Assembly (NCBI GenBank): GCA_964017195.1
Contig: OZ024900.1
Location: forward strand, 26,744,429-26,808,428
Length of the DNA: 64,000 nucleotides
Source: Siderastrea radians
Lineage: Eukaryota; Cnidaria; Anthozoa; Scleractinia; Rhizangiidae
Reading direction: 5' to 3'
Within the stretch, counting starts at the first letter, position 1. Each line of letters begins with the position of its first letter. Both the position numbers and the translations under genes were made by a program. Shown here in pieces: positions 33,690-46,204 of the stretch. The notes under the pieces were generated by a model. That model saw only the letters and a list, made by a program, of their open reading frames with translations. It was not told where the DNA came from and ran no database searches.

Positions 33690-35095
33690 TCTGTTATTCC
33701 CAGTGACCACTATTTTGATCCAGGTTAATTTTGTACTAGAAAAAACTGCTGAAATATATAACACGCTTTTTTATTTGAACAGAAAACAAGAACTTAACTC
33801 TGTTTCCTCAGCTGTCCGCACGTTGTATTGTATTGATTCTTCTCGTCAATAATTCTCAACTGTTTGTCAGTACTACTGACTCCGTTATGACCCACAGAAA
33901 AACGCCTTCCAAAACAAACACATCTGTAATTCTTTACCATTCAAGGAAATTCACGTTAAAGAACCACAAGAGACCCAAAAATTCCGACCTGCAACAAAAG
34001 TATTATTATGCGGTTCTGGCGCTCATATTTCGTGGTTTCAAGACAAACTACTGCTCATTTACTCAAGCATTTTGCCATAAATACAAAAATTAGAGCAAGA
34101 TCAAACAACGTTTTGATATCGCTGACATCATTATCAAGACTGAAATGGTGATACAGAGGAAAATTGAAAAGAATAAGAATACGAATCTGAATCCATAATC
34201 ATATCACTCAGTCGGGTCCAAACAACAGATTACGCACGGATTTTGTTATAGCATGACGGCGAAATCGTTGTCGTTGAAAACAAGCAGTGTTTGCTGAGAG
34301 GTAGCTTTGTTTCCTCATCCAATCCATGATCACGATAATTCACAGACCACTCGTCAAGCCGACTTAATAATAATAAACCACACACTGTTGGCTCACGATG
34401 TTTAGGTTTTGGCTCTCTGTCGTTTAGGATACTACCAATTTTATGACTTGAGCACGCGGGTTGCAAGCGAATTCCGGTTTTGTTGCCGCTTGAATGGAAA
34501 AGGGATCGTGGTGGCTTCGTCCCTCACTGCAATTTTCATTTGGCTGGCTGGTTAAACCTTCAGCGGTTTGATCGTTGGTGAACCTCTTGATTGTGGAGTC
34601 AGTCATTAAGTGAGAGATAAGTTAAAGCAACCTCTTAACATCCAATCAGACTTTATACACGCCGAGTTATTTACGTAACTTAACACTCCAAAAAATGTCA
34701 AGTATTTCCTTCCACTTCTTTAGATTCAGTTTCAAGTTGATGTCTTTCAATGTTTGATAGTGATGTTAGATACATAGAAACGTCGCATCGTTTTAATTCT
34801 TATATTCAAATAGGTGACGTTTTTCACTTGTCAGTTTATTCATTTACCGAAGCCGAAAGGACGTGAAATAAAATTCGTACTAAAGTACAGTTGCCTCGTC
34901 GAGTAGTTCTACATCTTCAGCACATGATGTTCTAACAATTATGACAGGTACAAGTCAGGAGTAAAACTCCAGCTTAAGGACTAGGTACCAAATCACATCA
35001 ACAGCGAGCGAATTTATTTCCACTTACCAACTATGCGAATTTATTTCGGTTTACAGACGGCGATCATAATGAACTGAAGTACTAGAAAATTAGGA
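33690..35095. other. No gene seen
   Basis: AT-rich spacer; the short frames at 33833-34093 and 34230-34606 show no family resemblance. Confidence 0.4.
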
Positions 35096-35535
35096 GAAAT
35101 TTTGGACTGTGCTAGCGATGGAAAGCTGCATGAACACTTCCAGGAGTGGAAGAAGGTGTCTTTTTCATGTAGAGGTTTGAAGATGACCAAGGCAGATCTC
35201 AAGACTATGCGTTTGTGTTTTACCAGTGATCATGTAAGGGTGGGCAGAACTTTCTTGACCAGGCAACAAGGTCAGATGAGGATCGCACGAAATGGCAAAA
35301 GCATCTCAAAAAGGCGCAATAACACTGCAAACCCAGAAGGAGCAAACTCGTCCCGGCTACTCAGCACAAGGTGCTCATACAAGGTGACATGCCGTTACCA
35401 GAGTACATAAAGAAGTGCAAGCAAATCACTCTATCATGCATGTGGGTGGCCAGAGGACGCCAAAGACATGGCTCTCGGAATGCCATTCTCCAAGGACTAA
35501 AAAATCCGACAGCGCTTAAAGGATGACATAGATTC
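35096..35535 (+). pseudogene. Ty3/gypsy-like Gag fragment
   Basis: A frame opens with a HFQEWKK motif near 35128. After frameshifts it continues with KWQKHLKKAQ (stop) then ATQHKVLIQGDMPLPEYIKK and RNAILQGLKN near 35480-35505. This order matches cnidarian Ty3/gypsy Gag proteins upstream of the zinc knuckle. Stops and frame changes make it nonfunctional. No LTR was recognised. Confidence 0.6.
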
Positions 35536-35595
35536 GCTCACGGCAGAACTATAGCCACCGCCATTTTTAATACAGTGTCGAAACAGGTTCCTAGG

Positions 35596-35800
35596 CAGAC
35601 TTGTACCGAGTAGCTATTTATGAGTCTGGGGGAAAGGGAGAGAAAATTGGAATTTGAGGCGCGCGGGGTGTCATGGGAAAGGGCGAAGAAAAATAGCGTT
35701 TTACCCCTTTCCATGACACCCCGCGCGCTTCGATAAATTCCATCTTTTCCCTCCCTTTCCCCCAGACTCGTAAATATCAACTGGGTACGAGTCTGGGTTC
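35596..35800. mobile_element. Hairpin MITE with CAGACTYGTAC ends
   Basis: The left half CAGACTTGTACCGAGTAGCT, TGAGTCTGGGGGAAAGGGAG and GCGCGCGGGGTGTCATGG mirrors the right half around 35695. It is about 205 bp and almost entirely stem. Noncoding. Confidence 0.8.
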
Positions 35801-36056
35801 GTAGGGTAGACAAAAAGGCGCAAAAGCACTAAAGGGGCTAAGAAGAAGCAAGAATGAAAGGAAGGGACCAAAAAGGTACTAAGAGGCAAAACTGCTATTG
35901 TTTCAGAGTAAACCAAGCTCACCCTAAGTCTGTGTCCAACTAAAGATGCTATACGTGGGTGGCATGAACTTCTCGCTGAATCTATTTTTCGCAAATTTCG
36001 CGGATTTTTCGTCGATCCACGAAAATTTGATCCCGCGAAAATAAACTTCCGCTACA

Positions 36057-37800
36057 TCAATTTCCATGTTTCCCCAAGCGGGGAATTGGGCCACATGCTC
36101 TCTCCTTCCAAGTTGTTCTGTCCTTCGCTGCTGTCGCCGCCTCTGCCCATGACCTTAACCCTCTGTCCTTGATCTCTCTTTCCACTGTCCTTCTCCATGT
36201 TTCTCGTGGTCGACCCCGCTTTCGTTTCCCTTCTGGAACCCAGGTGAGTGCAATGCGTGGGAGTGAGTGGTGATCCATTCTGAGCACATGGCCTAGCCAT
36301 GTCCATCTTCGCCTTGCCACTTGTTCGCTTATAGTCTCCCTAATGCCTTCCCTTCGTCTAACTTCCTCGTTTGTAATGCGCATTGGCCAATAGATCTTTA
36401 ATAATCCTTCTTAGGCTCTTGTGAAGGAAAGCGTCCAATTTCTTCTCATCCGCTTTAGTCGTTCTCCAGGTTTCGCACCCGTACAACAACACTGAGATAA
36501 CATTGGACTTAAAAACGTTGATCTTGGTCTTGATGGTAAACTGGCTATTCTTCCAGAATTTGTCCAGCTTGTTGTATGCTACCCTTACTTTCCCAAGCCT
36601 TGCTTTGATATGGTCCTCCGTACCACCTTTGTTGCTGACATTTGCACCTAAATACACAAAATTTTCCACTTCCTCGATGTCCTGGCCATCTACTTGTACT
36701 TTCTCTGTGTTGGATGTACTCACCCTGAGAGGTTTGGTCTTCTCAGCATTGATCTTCAACCCAATTCCCTTACTATTGGTACTGAGGCTTCTAACTTTCT
36801 GCTGGATTTGCTCTCTTGTGCTGGACATAAGTGCAATGTCGTCTGCAAAGTCCAAGTCCTCTAACTTGGAACACAACTTCCATCTGATATCGGTGTTACT
36901 ACCTTCGACTGTTGCTCTCATGATCCAATCAATCACAAGCAGGAACAGAAACCTCGACATGCTGCACCCTTGCTTAACACCGGGTGCCACAGTAAACCAG
37001 TCAGTTTGACCTGAGCTATCGACTACTGCACACTGGTTTCCGGCATATATTGCCTTAACCATCTTAACAAGTTTCCGTGGGATCCCATAGCTCTCCATAA
37101 TCTTCCAGAGGGTTTCCCTGTGTACACTGTCGAATGCCTTTTCATAATCGACGAAGCATACGTACAGGATGGCATTCCATTCAAGGGCTTGCTCCAAAAT
37201 GTTTCTGAGAACAAAGATTTGCTCTACCGTACTTCTTCCTCTCCGAAAGCCCGCCTGACTCCTTCCTTAGCTTTTCATCGACACCATCAGCTATTCTTCT
37301 AATCAGTACCTTGCCCATCACTTTTGCAACAACAGGCATCAACGTAATTCCTCTCCAGTTCCCACACTTGGTAAGGTCACCCTTCTTTGCCAGTCTAACA
37401 ATAAGGTTTTTACTCCAGTCCGCTGGGACAGTCTCACTATACCATATCGTACGAAAAAGGTCATGAAGTACATTAACCGTTGATGTCATGTCAGCTTTAA
37501 GGAGTTCTGTTGTTATATCATCTACTCCAGGTGCTTTTCCTGAGGTCATGCTGATGATAGCACTCCGGATCTCTGCTTTAGTGATGGGGCCTGAGGGTAT
37601 TTCCTCTGTCGACTCCGCTTCAGGAAGCACATCAGCCACTTGTTCTGGGTGTGGTCTGTTCAGTACCTCTGCAAAATGTTCTTTCCACCTTTGCCGCACC
37701 TCTTCCTCATTTGTCAACATCCTTCCATCCTTGTTTCTCACCATATCAATTTTCTTTGGTGGTTCATTAAAACATAATCTGGGAAAATTTACCCCTGTAT
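36057..37800 (-). pseudogene. RTE-like LINE reverse transcriptase, three frames
   Basis: Minus-strand frames 37744-37181, 37197-36358 and 36383-36057 together cover an RT domain and its C-terminus. Motifs in order: SGKAPGVDDI, WRGITLMPVVAKV, FVDYEKAFDSV, APGVKQGCSM (usually followed by SPxLF, here SRFLF), and the catalytic LDFADDIALMSS at residues 117-120 of the middle frame. The end has RWTWLGHVLRMD and GKRKRGRPRETW, typical of RTE-type elements. Two frameshifts (near 37190 and 36370) and the missing N-terminal endonuclease show a 5'-truncated dead copy. The open frame at 36503-37009 on the plus strand is its antisense shadow. Confidence 0.88.
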
Positions 37801-37929
37801 TTAGGTTACTGAATTTCAGTTAAATTGAATGAGGAAACAATGTTACGATCTTCCTCTTTACAACAGCAACATAACATTTAGTCGCTGCGGCCTCTGGGTA
37901 AACGGAAAGCAACCGTAGACGAAAATGTC

Positions 37930-39190
37930 GTGCCACACGGTATGTTTAAAGTGAGGAAAAAAGAGCCATTACCATGCAAAAGTGTTACAAAAGCAAAACA
38001 GCGAAACCACGCGGTCCTAGCAAATCATGTTATTGACCTGCAGGCACAACCAGGGACCAGTGATAGCAAGCCTCCAACCCAAAGGAAAGGAAAAACAGGC
38101 AGAGTCAGCAGCTCGGGTGCCGAAAACATCAAAAAAGACCAAGTGGCGCCTTCATCAAAATGACAGTCAAGGAATATCAAGACTTACTCGGAAAACTGAC
38201 AGCAAATGAAGACCTCGCCAAAGCAAGAAACGCAAGAATACTAAGTCTTTAATCGCGTCTGGATAAAGCAAAGGCAGAGATTGAGGGCTTAAAACTAAAA
38301 CTCAGTGAGACTGAAAAATCCGTTGCCGAAACGAAGCAGTCCCTAGAGTTTACGCAAGGCAAACAAGAAGACCTGGTTGAGAGTGTCGCGCTCTGCGAAA
38401 ATGAGCAGTCGGCCCAACGGAATGAGAATCTTATTTTGAATCTTATTTTCTCCCGAATTCAAGAATCTCCAGAAGAGGACTGCACGACGCTCCTTCGATC
38501 CACTCTGACGGAAAAGCTTGAAATATCTGTTCTCAAACTCATTAATAATGCATAAAGAGAAAACAAAGGAAATCACTACCGTGACGGTGGTTTGGATACC
38601 GGATCTTAATTAGCATAAAGTTTTGCAAACTTTTGCTTTGAATTTCTCTAAGAATTATGAATGGTTTGAGAAGCCATATCAAAAACTCGAAAGAGTGTTT
38701 CATCATGTATCCAAACACCTCGAAGTCGGTCAAAAAAACTCGGCTGCGCCTCGTTTTTTCAACCCACTTCTCGGGGTTTGAATATCCTGATGAAACACTC
38801 TTTCTCGTGTTTGATATATTACATGAAGTTGTTCAACACAAGAAGTTTTGCGGCGTTCAGCTCAATAGAAACAAGACCAGGCCTTTCACCGCTCGCCCAC
38901 CTGCCCTGCAGACAGAGAAAGAGTTTGGAGATGTCGTTACCGCTTAAAGAATTCTGATATCTCAATGGGTGAGGACCTGCCAAAACAAATCCAAGATATT
39001 AGGAGGAAAGTTCTAATCCCTGCAAAGAAAATATCAAGAAGACAGCCCACACTCGAAAGCCACTGTTGAGATACTTCTTCGCCAAATACAAGCGCCGAAA
39101 GAAACGCAGAAAAACCTGTTATCAACCAGCAAGATGACGCAGCAGAAGTAACCCGCAAAGTTTCATCGTCTTCACGTCAAGATCAGTAGG
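37930..39190 (+). pseudogene. L1/Tx1-like LINE ORF1 remnant
   Basis: Starts with a basic segment at 37930-38163, then after a frame change a coiled coil from the ATG at 38160 (LTANEDLAKARNARILSL, stop, KAKAEIEGLKLKLSETEKSV). IFSRIQESPEEDCTT near 38446-38500 matches the RRM-like centre of LINE ORF1 proteins. Insertion of a MITE-bearing segment at about 38525-38820 splits the protein. The C-terminal part resumes with NRNKTRPFTARPP. ORF1 proteins bind LINE RNA. Several stops; dead. Confidence 0.68.
38676..38817. mobile_element. MITE inside the LINE ORF1
   Basis: ATATCAAAAACTCGAAAGAG...GTTTCATCA mirrors TGATGAAAC...CTCTTTCTCGTGTTTGATAT. Length 142 bp. The loop contains AACTCGGCTGCGCCTCG. The flanking 38525-38675 is also foreign to ORF1 and could be a second insertion. 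Confidence 0.75.
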
Positions 39191-39861
39191 TCATCAAACT
39201 ATTTACAGTCATAAACATTTGGGACATATCTGAACAATCTAAATTCTGCATAAATATAGTTGCTGATTCTTTACTTCTTGTCCACCATATATACAATAAC
39301 ATATACAATTATTTCGTTTCATAAGCAAAAACTACGCGGACGAGAATTACACTAACAAGCTTCGGAAAAACATAGTCCAGTACAAAGACAAATACAAGGA
39401 TGTGATAATCTAGGATTACGCTGAGACTTAATCAAAATGAAGATAAGAGGTTTCACTATCATGCACTCCAAGAGGAAAGCCAAAACGAAAATAAGTGAAG
39501 ATAAGCATTGTTAAAACTTTGGGTTTATCGAAACTAATATATAACACCTCTGTTCTTACAATAACTAAACATTTGGTTAAAGAAATCAATAGATTGACCT
39601 TCAATTTTATTTGGAAGGATAAACAAGCAAATTAAACAAAACAACGACTATCAGCAGGAGCGCTATCAGAGAAAAACAGCAAGGTATACTTAAAAAGATT
39701 TACTTAGAAATAGTGGAGAAAGCTCTCAAGTTAGCCTGGATTGAGCAGCTAAGGACGCACAATTATGCTTCGTGGATAACAATCCCAAAATTCTGTACAA
39801 GTCAGCACGGCGGAATATCTTTTCTGATTGACTGTCAATACGATTTTAACTCTATTTCGCA

Positions 39862-40433
39862 TGGGCTTTTTTGGAGTTTCTGAGCCTGGGGGGGGGGGGA
39901 AGTGCCCCCCCCCTATAAATCTCGAAAACTATTCACGCACTTGTAATGAAACTTGGCACGTTAATAGTACGTCATTAGCTCAACAGATTGGGGTTGTGAC
40001 GTGTCGATTATGACGTTTCATGACGCCACAATGACGTCAAAAAGCAGCCATTTTGAATTTTGAGCCGCCATCTTAAATCCCGAGCATGCAGTCACACAGT
40101 TGACAATGACGTCATAGAAAAATATATGAATTTGTTCTAAGAAACATACTTAATCAAAACAAGCACGAAAAAGTAAAGGATTATCTTCTCTTTTCAAACG
40201 AAGGGGAAAAAACTCAAAAAAAGACTGAAAAAAGGCAAAAAATAGTCAAAACAACTCCTGAGTTGAAGGTTGCTATGGAAACGTCAATCATCATAGACAC
40301 GTCATTGACACAGGAAAATTTTCTCTGATAAATTTCAGGAAAAGTCACGAGTTTTGGTGATTATTCGTCCAGCCGTTTAAAAGTTATAGTTCGTTAAAGT
40401 CAGCCCCCCCCCCCCCAAGGCTAAATAGGGTTA
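39862..40433 (+). repeat. Dispersed repeat B, copy 2, inserted in a LINE
   Basis: Aligns to 13075-13612. It is bounded by a G-run/C-run pair (39891-39909) and a C-run near 40405. The LINE coding sequence stops at its left edge and resumes just after its right edge, which delimits it as a mobile unit. It carries an extra CTGAGTTGAAGGTTGCTATG segment near 40258 absent from copy 1. Confidence 0.82.
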
Positions 40434-40624
40434 TTAATAAGTCACTTCATTTAGAGAACGGTCCAGATTTTTATTGTACCATTCTCAAATACTGGCAAGA
40501 TTTCAATAATCCAACGGTTCTCAATGAAAATACTTCGACGGGTGCGGAAATAATCTGGAACAATACAAATATAAGAATTGATGGGAAACCCATTTTCTAC
40601 AACTCTCGATGGATTAAGAAAGGC

Positions 40625-40625
40625 C

Positions 40626-40697
<72 letters not shown>
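40625..40697 (+). repeat. (CAGA)n microsatellite
   Basis: Eighteen uninterrupted CAGA units within the former LINE reading frame. Confidence 0.97.
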
Positions 40698-41912
40698 TTT
40701 ATTTTAGCACGATTAAAATTAAAGCTCTGCAGCTTGTGGGGTCGTGCAAAATAATAAAAACTAAAGTTAACATTATATCCCTGATCCGATGAATGAGAAT
40801 CACAATTTTCTCTCCTTACTTGAACTAAAGGAAAAATTCAACCTCGTCACACCTTTTACTTTACACTACGAATTAATTAAAGCCATACACGCAAAACGGA
40901 AGATAAACAGCCAACAACAACGCAAATGCCGCAGTGGCTTTTTAAAAGTGCCATCAGAACCACGCTAACCACACGCGCTGCACACTCTTCTCTTCTAAAC
41001 AAGACGACTGTACCTCCAACCTGTGAGAATAGGATTTTAAATTGTGGGTTTACCAAGGACAACATTCACAACGTATACTTGCCCCTGTAGGAACCCAAGT
41101 AGCTCATTGTAAAGAATGTAAAGAATGTATGTTTCTTATGTGTAAAACCATATATAAATCTAATTACTCTTCAAGTATTTTGTTTTAGTTCGTCTTGTAT
41201 TGTATGTAGTGTAATGTAATAGTTTTTGCATTGTATGTATTGTTTAACAAAACTATTATTATAAATAATAAGAAGTGTTTTTCTTAATTTAAGAAATGTG
41301 CATTTAAGAAAAGTGTTGCAAAAAGGGTGATGTTACGCAGCTATAAGCAGAGCAATTTTAAGGTTTTCAGGTTATTATTATAACGGAAGTGTTGTAATAT
41401 TTTTTCAGTTTGGCCGAATGCACTAAGGCAAGAAAGAAAAAGAATTGTCGGGCAAATGAAAGAAAAAATAGAAAAATAAATAAAAAAATTAAAAACAAAA
41501 ACAAAAACACGTTCTGTTCGTGGTTTTAACCCGGTTAAGGGACGTGATGTTTCGATGTCAATTCCCTCAGCCGCGGAAGATTTCATTCCAAGCCTGGATA
41601 ACATTTACCTTAATGTATTAAAGGATACTGCTGAAATCTGGTCTTTATTTGATGAAGATGAAGTTGAAAATCAGACGTTCAATTCTTAATTTTTGAAAGC
41701 CATGTCTGTAATGTGTGAATTAAGATTGCCATACTTATTTTCTAACATTGTTTTTGAGAAGAGTTCCAGTTTTAATTTACATGTAGGACAGCACTCTCGA
41801 GTTAAAAAACACATAACGTTTTAGAAAATCGACTTTGATGGCGTACACATTGCCAGACCCTTTCGAGCAGCAATAAACTCACCCAGCAATGTTTAACCAT
41901 GAGAAAGATGGA

Positions 41913-42162
41913 ATATTCAGTTCGTCACGAGCGTGGGACAAAGGAAACATCTGAGTCCCCGAAGGGAATCGAACCCATGACCTCCCGTACACCGGTCGGG
42001 CGCTCTAACCACTGAGCTCCTGGGAGACTTGTGGCGAGCGAGGTCACGTTTACTGTGTTTGTTGTGACACGCGTCCTGCATACTACTAAGATCAGCAATG
42101 TCGAAAGCACCGTGTGCGATAATGAAGAAAGAAAGATGGTAAATTTTAAGCTCGGAAAAGAA
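41913..42162 (-). mobile_element. tRNA-derived SINE, 14-bp flanking repeats
   Basis: On the minus strand 42029-41953 is tRNA-like: box A AGCTCAGTGGTTAGAG, box B GGTTCGATTCCC, a D-arm, and acceptor halves AGTCTCC and GGGGACT that can pair. It is followed by TTTGTCCCACGCTCGTGACG toward 41930. ATGAGAAAGATGGA flanks the unit at 41899-41912 and 42163-42176, as expected of retroposition. The tRNA part lies about 130 bases inside the 5' end and there is no poly-A tail, so either the SINE has a head region or the repeats have another origin. A functional tRNA is unlikely (C at position 33, shifted D-arm). Confidence 0.75.
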
Positions 42163-42266
42163 ATGAGAAAGATGGATTACGTTTAACCATATTCAGGCCA
42201 TTTACATCAAGAGTATCAACAACATTCCAAGCAAGAATATCAGGCTGCTTTGGCTGAGTGTAGCAA

Positions 42267-42990
42267 ATGGAGGACCCATTCATCAGGTTGAGTGTGAACT
42301 CGATTTGGGTGATGGATGTTAATTGTAATGTAACGCTTTCATACTCGCACAAATTGCTGTATCGGAATAATGACCTCATGTCCATTCAAGTCCTGGGTTA
42401 CGGAGAATCTCTAGTAACAAACCTTGGAGCGTGTACAATCGCCAATGACACTGGTAATAAGCAGCGGCCCCAGATAGCAGCCTGCCGAGTGACAGGTACT
42501 TGGGGATTTCTTATCCTGGGCAGAGAAACAGCGCAGAACGTCGGTTACATTCACTTTCTAGAAGTGACACCACCCACCTTAACCAGCATGTCACAAATCA
42601 ATACAAACGTGAATGCTCTGCGACCAAACTCTGGTGCAGTTCAGGTGCCCGCGTGTGAGGTGATGGATGATGCCGTTATCCTGAATGGAAAGAGACATAG
42701 TTTACCTGCCACAAAGGAAAACGGAATTTAGAGCTGTCTTCGAAGGCACAGGAAAATTACCGGGGGGGGGGGATAAGTACCATTACGGTATTCACCTTAC
42801 GCCAGGGGCTCAACCCGTACAACATCCGCCCAGGGCAGTACCGGAAAAGAAGAACACAGCCTATACAGACGATCTGGAAAGATTATGCAACTTAGGAATT
42901 ATTGAGCCAGTTGACGGACACACAAAGCCAGATGAGTCCATTCGGCTTTATCTAGACCCAACAGACCTCAACAAGAACAGTACGAAATGA
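42267..42990 (+). pseudogene. Ty3/gypsy-like Pol fragment
   Basis: The frame at 42267-42731 ends in LILGRETAQNVGYIHF, consistent with the region between protease and RT. The frame at 42685-42990 has VFEGTGKLPGG, PVQHPPRAVPE, RLCNLGIIEPVDGHT, then directly KPDESIRLYLDPTDLNKN. About ten residues usually between these last blocks are deleted. A run of ten G at about 42763 shifts the frame. RT motifs beyond the first are absent and the frame stops at 42988-42990. Confidence 0.75.
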
Positions 42991-43569
42991 AATTTTTTCC
43001 AAGGCTGTTCCTGAAGATTGCAAGGTAGGAGATTCAGTTCAGCATTGAGAAGAATTGATCCACTGGGCCCAAACTCCAAAGCCTCAGAATGGATGCGATT
43101 CTTGTACGTCACGTAACTGGCACTCTTCCGGCAACAGTCAACCTATTCCACACGAGTCTACCACAGTAGGCTCAGTTCTGAATCAGCTAAGAGAAGTTCA
43201 TCTTCCATGATTGGTTGCTTCAAAAGCAGCAACCTCCTAAACAAGTGCCGCACTAGTCAAGGCTCGTGGTCTAGTGATTCCAACATCGCAGGGAGCAGAA
43301 TATTTGAAAGACCTTCAAACAGGTCTCTTGGGGAGAGACAACTCTACTAACTCTACTAAGGGCACATAAACCAGGAACATAAGCCAGGTCAACAGATCAA
43401 AGGACTCCCTACTATCGCATGATGTGCCTCATTTGCGCCACGGGTAAGTTCAGACTCGACATATTAGAACATCACTCTCACCACTACCTACTAGTTGCAG
43501 ATTAACTCAGCAGATGTCCTGTTGTGAGGAAGCTGACAAACTACCCATCAGGTAACTTAACTAGTCTGC

Positions 43570-43965
43570 TAAAGACCATGTCATCGTCTCTTTGGAAAGA
43601 GCTCACGAGGAGGCAGACACAAGAATGATACTTCATGTGCACAATGCATCTTTTGACCATGATCAGAGATTGATCCAGTCACCTGATACATGTACCTCGC
43701 TACACACTGTGCGATCGTTTTCCTGTCAGCAGCTGTAGTTTTACACTCGACTGGCAAAAGATTGTTTCAAACAATGGACAAGCTGTGGACAATCAAGTTC
43801 ATCACACGTTTGGTACTAATCACGTAGTCTACGTTCCTTCACAGCTATTGCAACTTTGGCAGTCAACTGCTGTACTTTCACGTGCTGAAGGAAACAAGGG
43901 AATATTTGGGGATCACAGCTTCAGTCCCAAGGCCAATGATGGCCCAAAAATAATACGGGAAACCT
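43570..43965 (+). pseudogene. Second piece of the large uncharacterised cnidarian protein
   Basis: The frame near 43578 reads VVSLERAHEEADTRMILHVH, then after a diverged region SPDT, LWFYT-like and related blocks in shifting frames to about 43965. The EEADTR and SPDTDV order is shared by a multicopy cnidarian protein whose N-terminal half is represented at 25600-25835. The acidic motifs recall PIN/FEN-type nuclease folds, but this is only an impression. Broken in several places. Confidence 0.45.
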
Positions 43966-43989
43966 AAAATATAAAGCTTCTTTCTTTAC

Positions 43990-45785
43990 ACATGGCTCTT
44001 TATTACACGAAAGTAACATTAACGTAATTTGAAACTAGTTAGTTCGTAGGTATATGTGTATGCCACTGATGTTGTATTGTACTAGAAATAGTTGACACTA
44101 CAGCTGCCCCCGTTGTTAAGAGTTTTTGTGAACGTATTTATTGATTCTGAAGGTTTCCTTTTTCTTGATTTACTTAGAAACACTTTTGTGTGGCATTTTT
44201 TTTTCTGTATTATAATTTAAGTTTTAGATTGTTTCTGCAGAAGAGATTCACTGACATTACGGAATCGCGCCAATTGAAACGGGTTGATCACTAATGCAAA
44301 TGTGCTCTACTTTTTCTGTCAAAGGAACTTTTTTGTGTTTGGGCATTGTTTGGGTGCAAATTAGTCGAACCTATTAACTGATTGAGGGACAACTTAGCAG
44401 AACAATAAGCAGCAAGAGAATAAACTTAGTAAAGCTAATTGCGCGAGTCGCGTGCCGTAAAATATACACAGTAGTGTGTGGTGAACGATTCGTTCGTCCG
44501 ATCTTCTTTCGATAATCTTTCTTTATTAGAACAAACACTGTAGTGGAAAGTTCATGGGCAAATTGCATTAAATTGCGGGAGAGCAACTTCCCGTGGAAAT
44601 AATTTCCATATACGCAATCTAAACAGTAAAGTACCACGAACGTAACTTTTCATACAAAATGCGTTTCCTCGGACTCATTTCTTACATTACAAGCACGATT
44701 TTTCACAGAGACAATCAACTACATGAATTAAATTCGAAATCAATCGAGTAAAATCGAAAAAGCGGCTATATTTGACAGTATTTGTTAATGTACTGAAATT
44801 TCATAGCCGCCTAAAACATCTTGCAACGTATTAATCTGAAAAGTTATAAATAATGAGGTCGCGGCTCGACTTGCAATTATACAAAAACTGAAAAATTAGC
44901 TAAAATTGGACCTAGAAATTTCTCAAGAAATTCACCGTTTCCATGAGCTATTTTTGAGGGCAAGTGCTACAGTTGTTGTGTTTCCACGCGACCTACGGAA
45001 TATAATCTTGTAACGCAATGTTTCGCGCGAGTTTTAAAAACAAAACTGATGTCTGTAGGGTTTACTGGTGTTGAGATTCACTGGTTCGCTAAGCAATGCT
45101 TGCTCGTTTGTGGGCCGAATCTTTCAGTCGTCCAAAGTGATTTGTGTCTGACTAACAGATTCCAATCAATGATTTGTGTATGATGCGTGTCTGACAAATA
45201 GACATACGCAGAGTCTCTGGATCCAAAATTTCTTACGCCAAGCTCGACCTTTTCCTTCTCGTGGCCAAAGAATTTACTCAAAATTTACGTTGGCTTTCTA
45301 CGGGAATAAAATGAGGCAAACGGAACTAAAAACTTCAGTTTCTCTCCCCCGCCCCCCTTTCAAAACAGCTGCTCAGCGGGATTATATACTGAACCCATGT
45401 GCGGTTAAGGAAATACTCGCGGTATGACGAACGGAAAAAGAACCCACGCGTTTTCTTGAATACCGGGCACCCCCTAGATAGAGATTTTTGATTTTCTAAC
45501 ACCGTCACTTCGAGCATTTATTGATGCTACGTCATCATTACCCATTTATTCCGTTCGGGCGTTTAGTGATGAAAGGTCATCATTACCCACTTATTCCGTG
45601 CGCGCCCTGCTCTGGCAAATCGAGATTTGATCTGGTATATAAACCTACCGTATATTTTAACTGTAAGTACTTTACTTCCCTTTACTTTATATACGCGCGA
45701 GCTATAAGGAGTTATAAACGACAGCATGCAGAAGAATCTTTAGCCTACAAGCGAACCACTACCCCGCTTCTATGGTCTTTCCAAC
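43990..45785. other. No gene seen
   Basis: AT-rich spacer without recognised frames. Two TCATTACCCA(C/T)TTATTCCG phrases at about 45534 and 45580 form a short imperfect tandem pair of about 46 bp. Confidence 0.4.
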
Positions 45786-45788
45786 TGA

Positions 45789-46182
45789 GGGGACGTTTAC
45801 ATGGAAGGAGGAAGATCCTAGCGCTAGGAAGATTCATCCTAGCGCCACATGTTTTCTGTACTCAGTTTACATGCAAAATATTGGCCCTACCGCTAGGATC
45901 TTTCTAGTGCTACGATCTTCCTAGCTGAGAGATAGGAAGATCCTAGCGCTAGGAAGATCCTAGCGCTAGGAAGATCCTAGCACCATGTAAACTGCCTTTG
46001 CTCGGAAGATCCTAGTTTTAGGGACAGAAAAACAAACATGGCGGCGGCCGGGCGTTCTGCTGCTAAGGGCTGACAGTTTTATTTCATTTCTAGCAACCAC
46101 CCCGACCGAAATTTCTGCATGTAAACCAAACGAAAATTTGTTTCGCCTTCTAGGATCTTCCTCTCTCCATGTAAACAGCCCC
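45789..46182. mobile_element. MITE with GATCCTAGCGCTAGGAA subrepeats
   Basis: GGGGACGTTTACATGGAAGG, then GAAGATCCTAG at the left mirror CTAGGATCTTC and CCATGTAAACAGCCCC at the right. Between 45929 and 45979 the 17-bp unit GATCCTAGCGCTAGGAA is repeated in tandem about three times, and further copies lie near 45809. Noncoding, 394 bp. Confidence 0.8.
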
Positions 46183-46204
46183 GAGTTCACAAGGCGAACG
46201 TGCC

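Larger units (their letters stand above)
39480..41090 (+). pseudogene. L1/Tx1-like LINE ORF2 3' fragment with insertions
   Basis: The frame at 39519-39850 reads GLSKLIYNTSVLTITKHLVK, EINRLTFNFIWKDKQ, then LAWIEQLRTHNYASWITIPK, the conserved region after the RT core. It is interrupted by repeat B (39862-40433) and resumes at about 40441 with HLENGPDFYCTILKYWQDFN and NIRIDGKPIFYNSRWIKKG. It is interrupted again by a CAGA microsatellite and ends with FNLVTPFTLHYELIKAI near 40830-40890. The RT catalytic core and endonuclease are missing. The 3' UTR-like AT-rich tail runs to about 41270. Confidence 0.75.

Noticed and set aside
36503..37009. 168-codon plus-strand ORF
   Set aside because: Exactly antisense to the RT domain of the RTE-like element, which explains its length.
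41953..42029. Functional tRNA gene
   Set aside because: The D-arm is shifted by about three bases, the base before the anticodon is C instead of U, and the segment is embedded in a retroposed unit. Treated as SINE.
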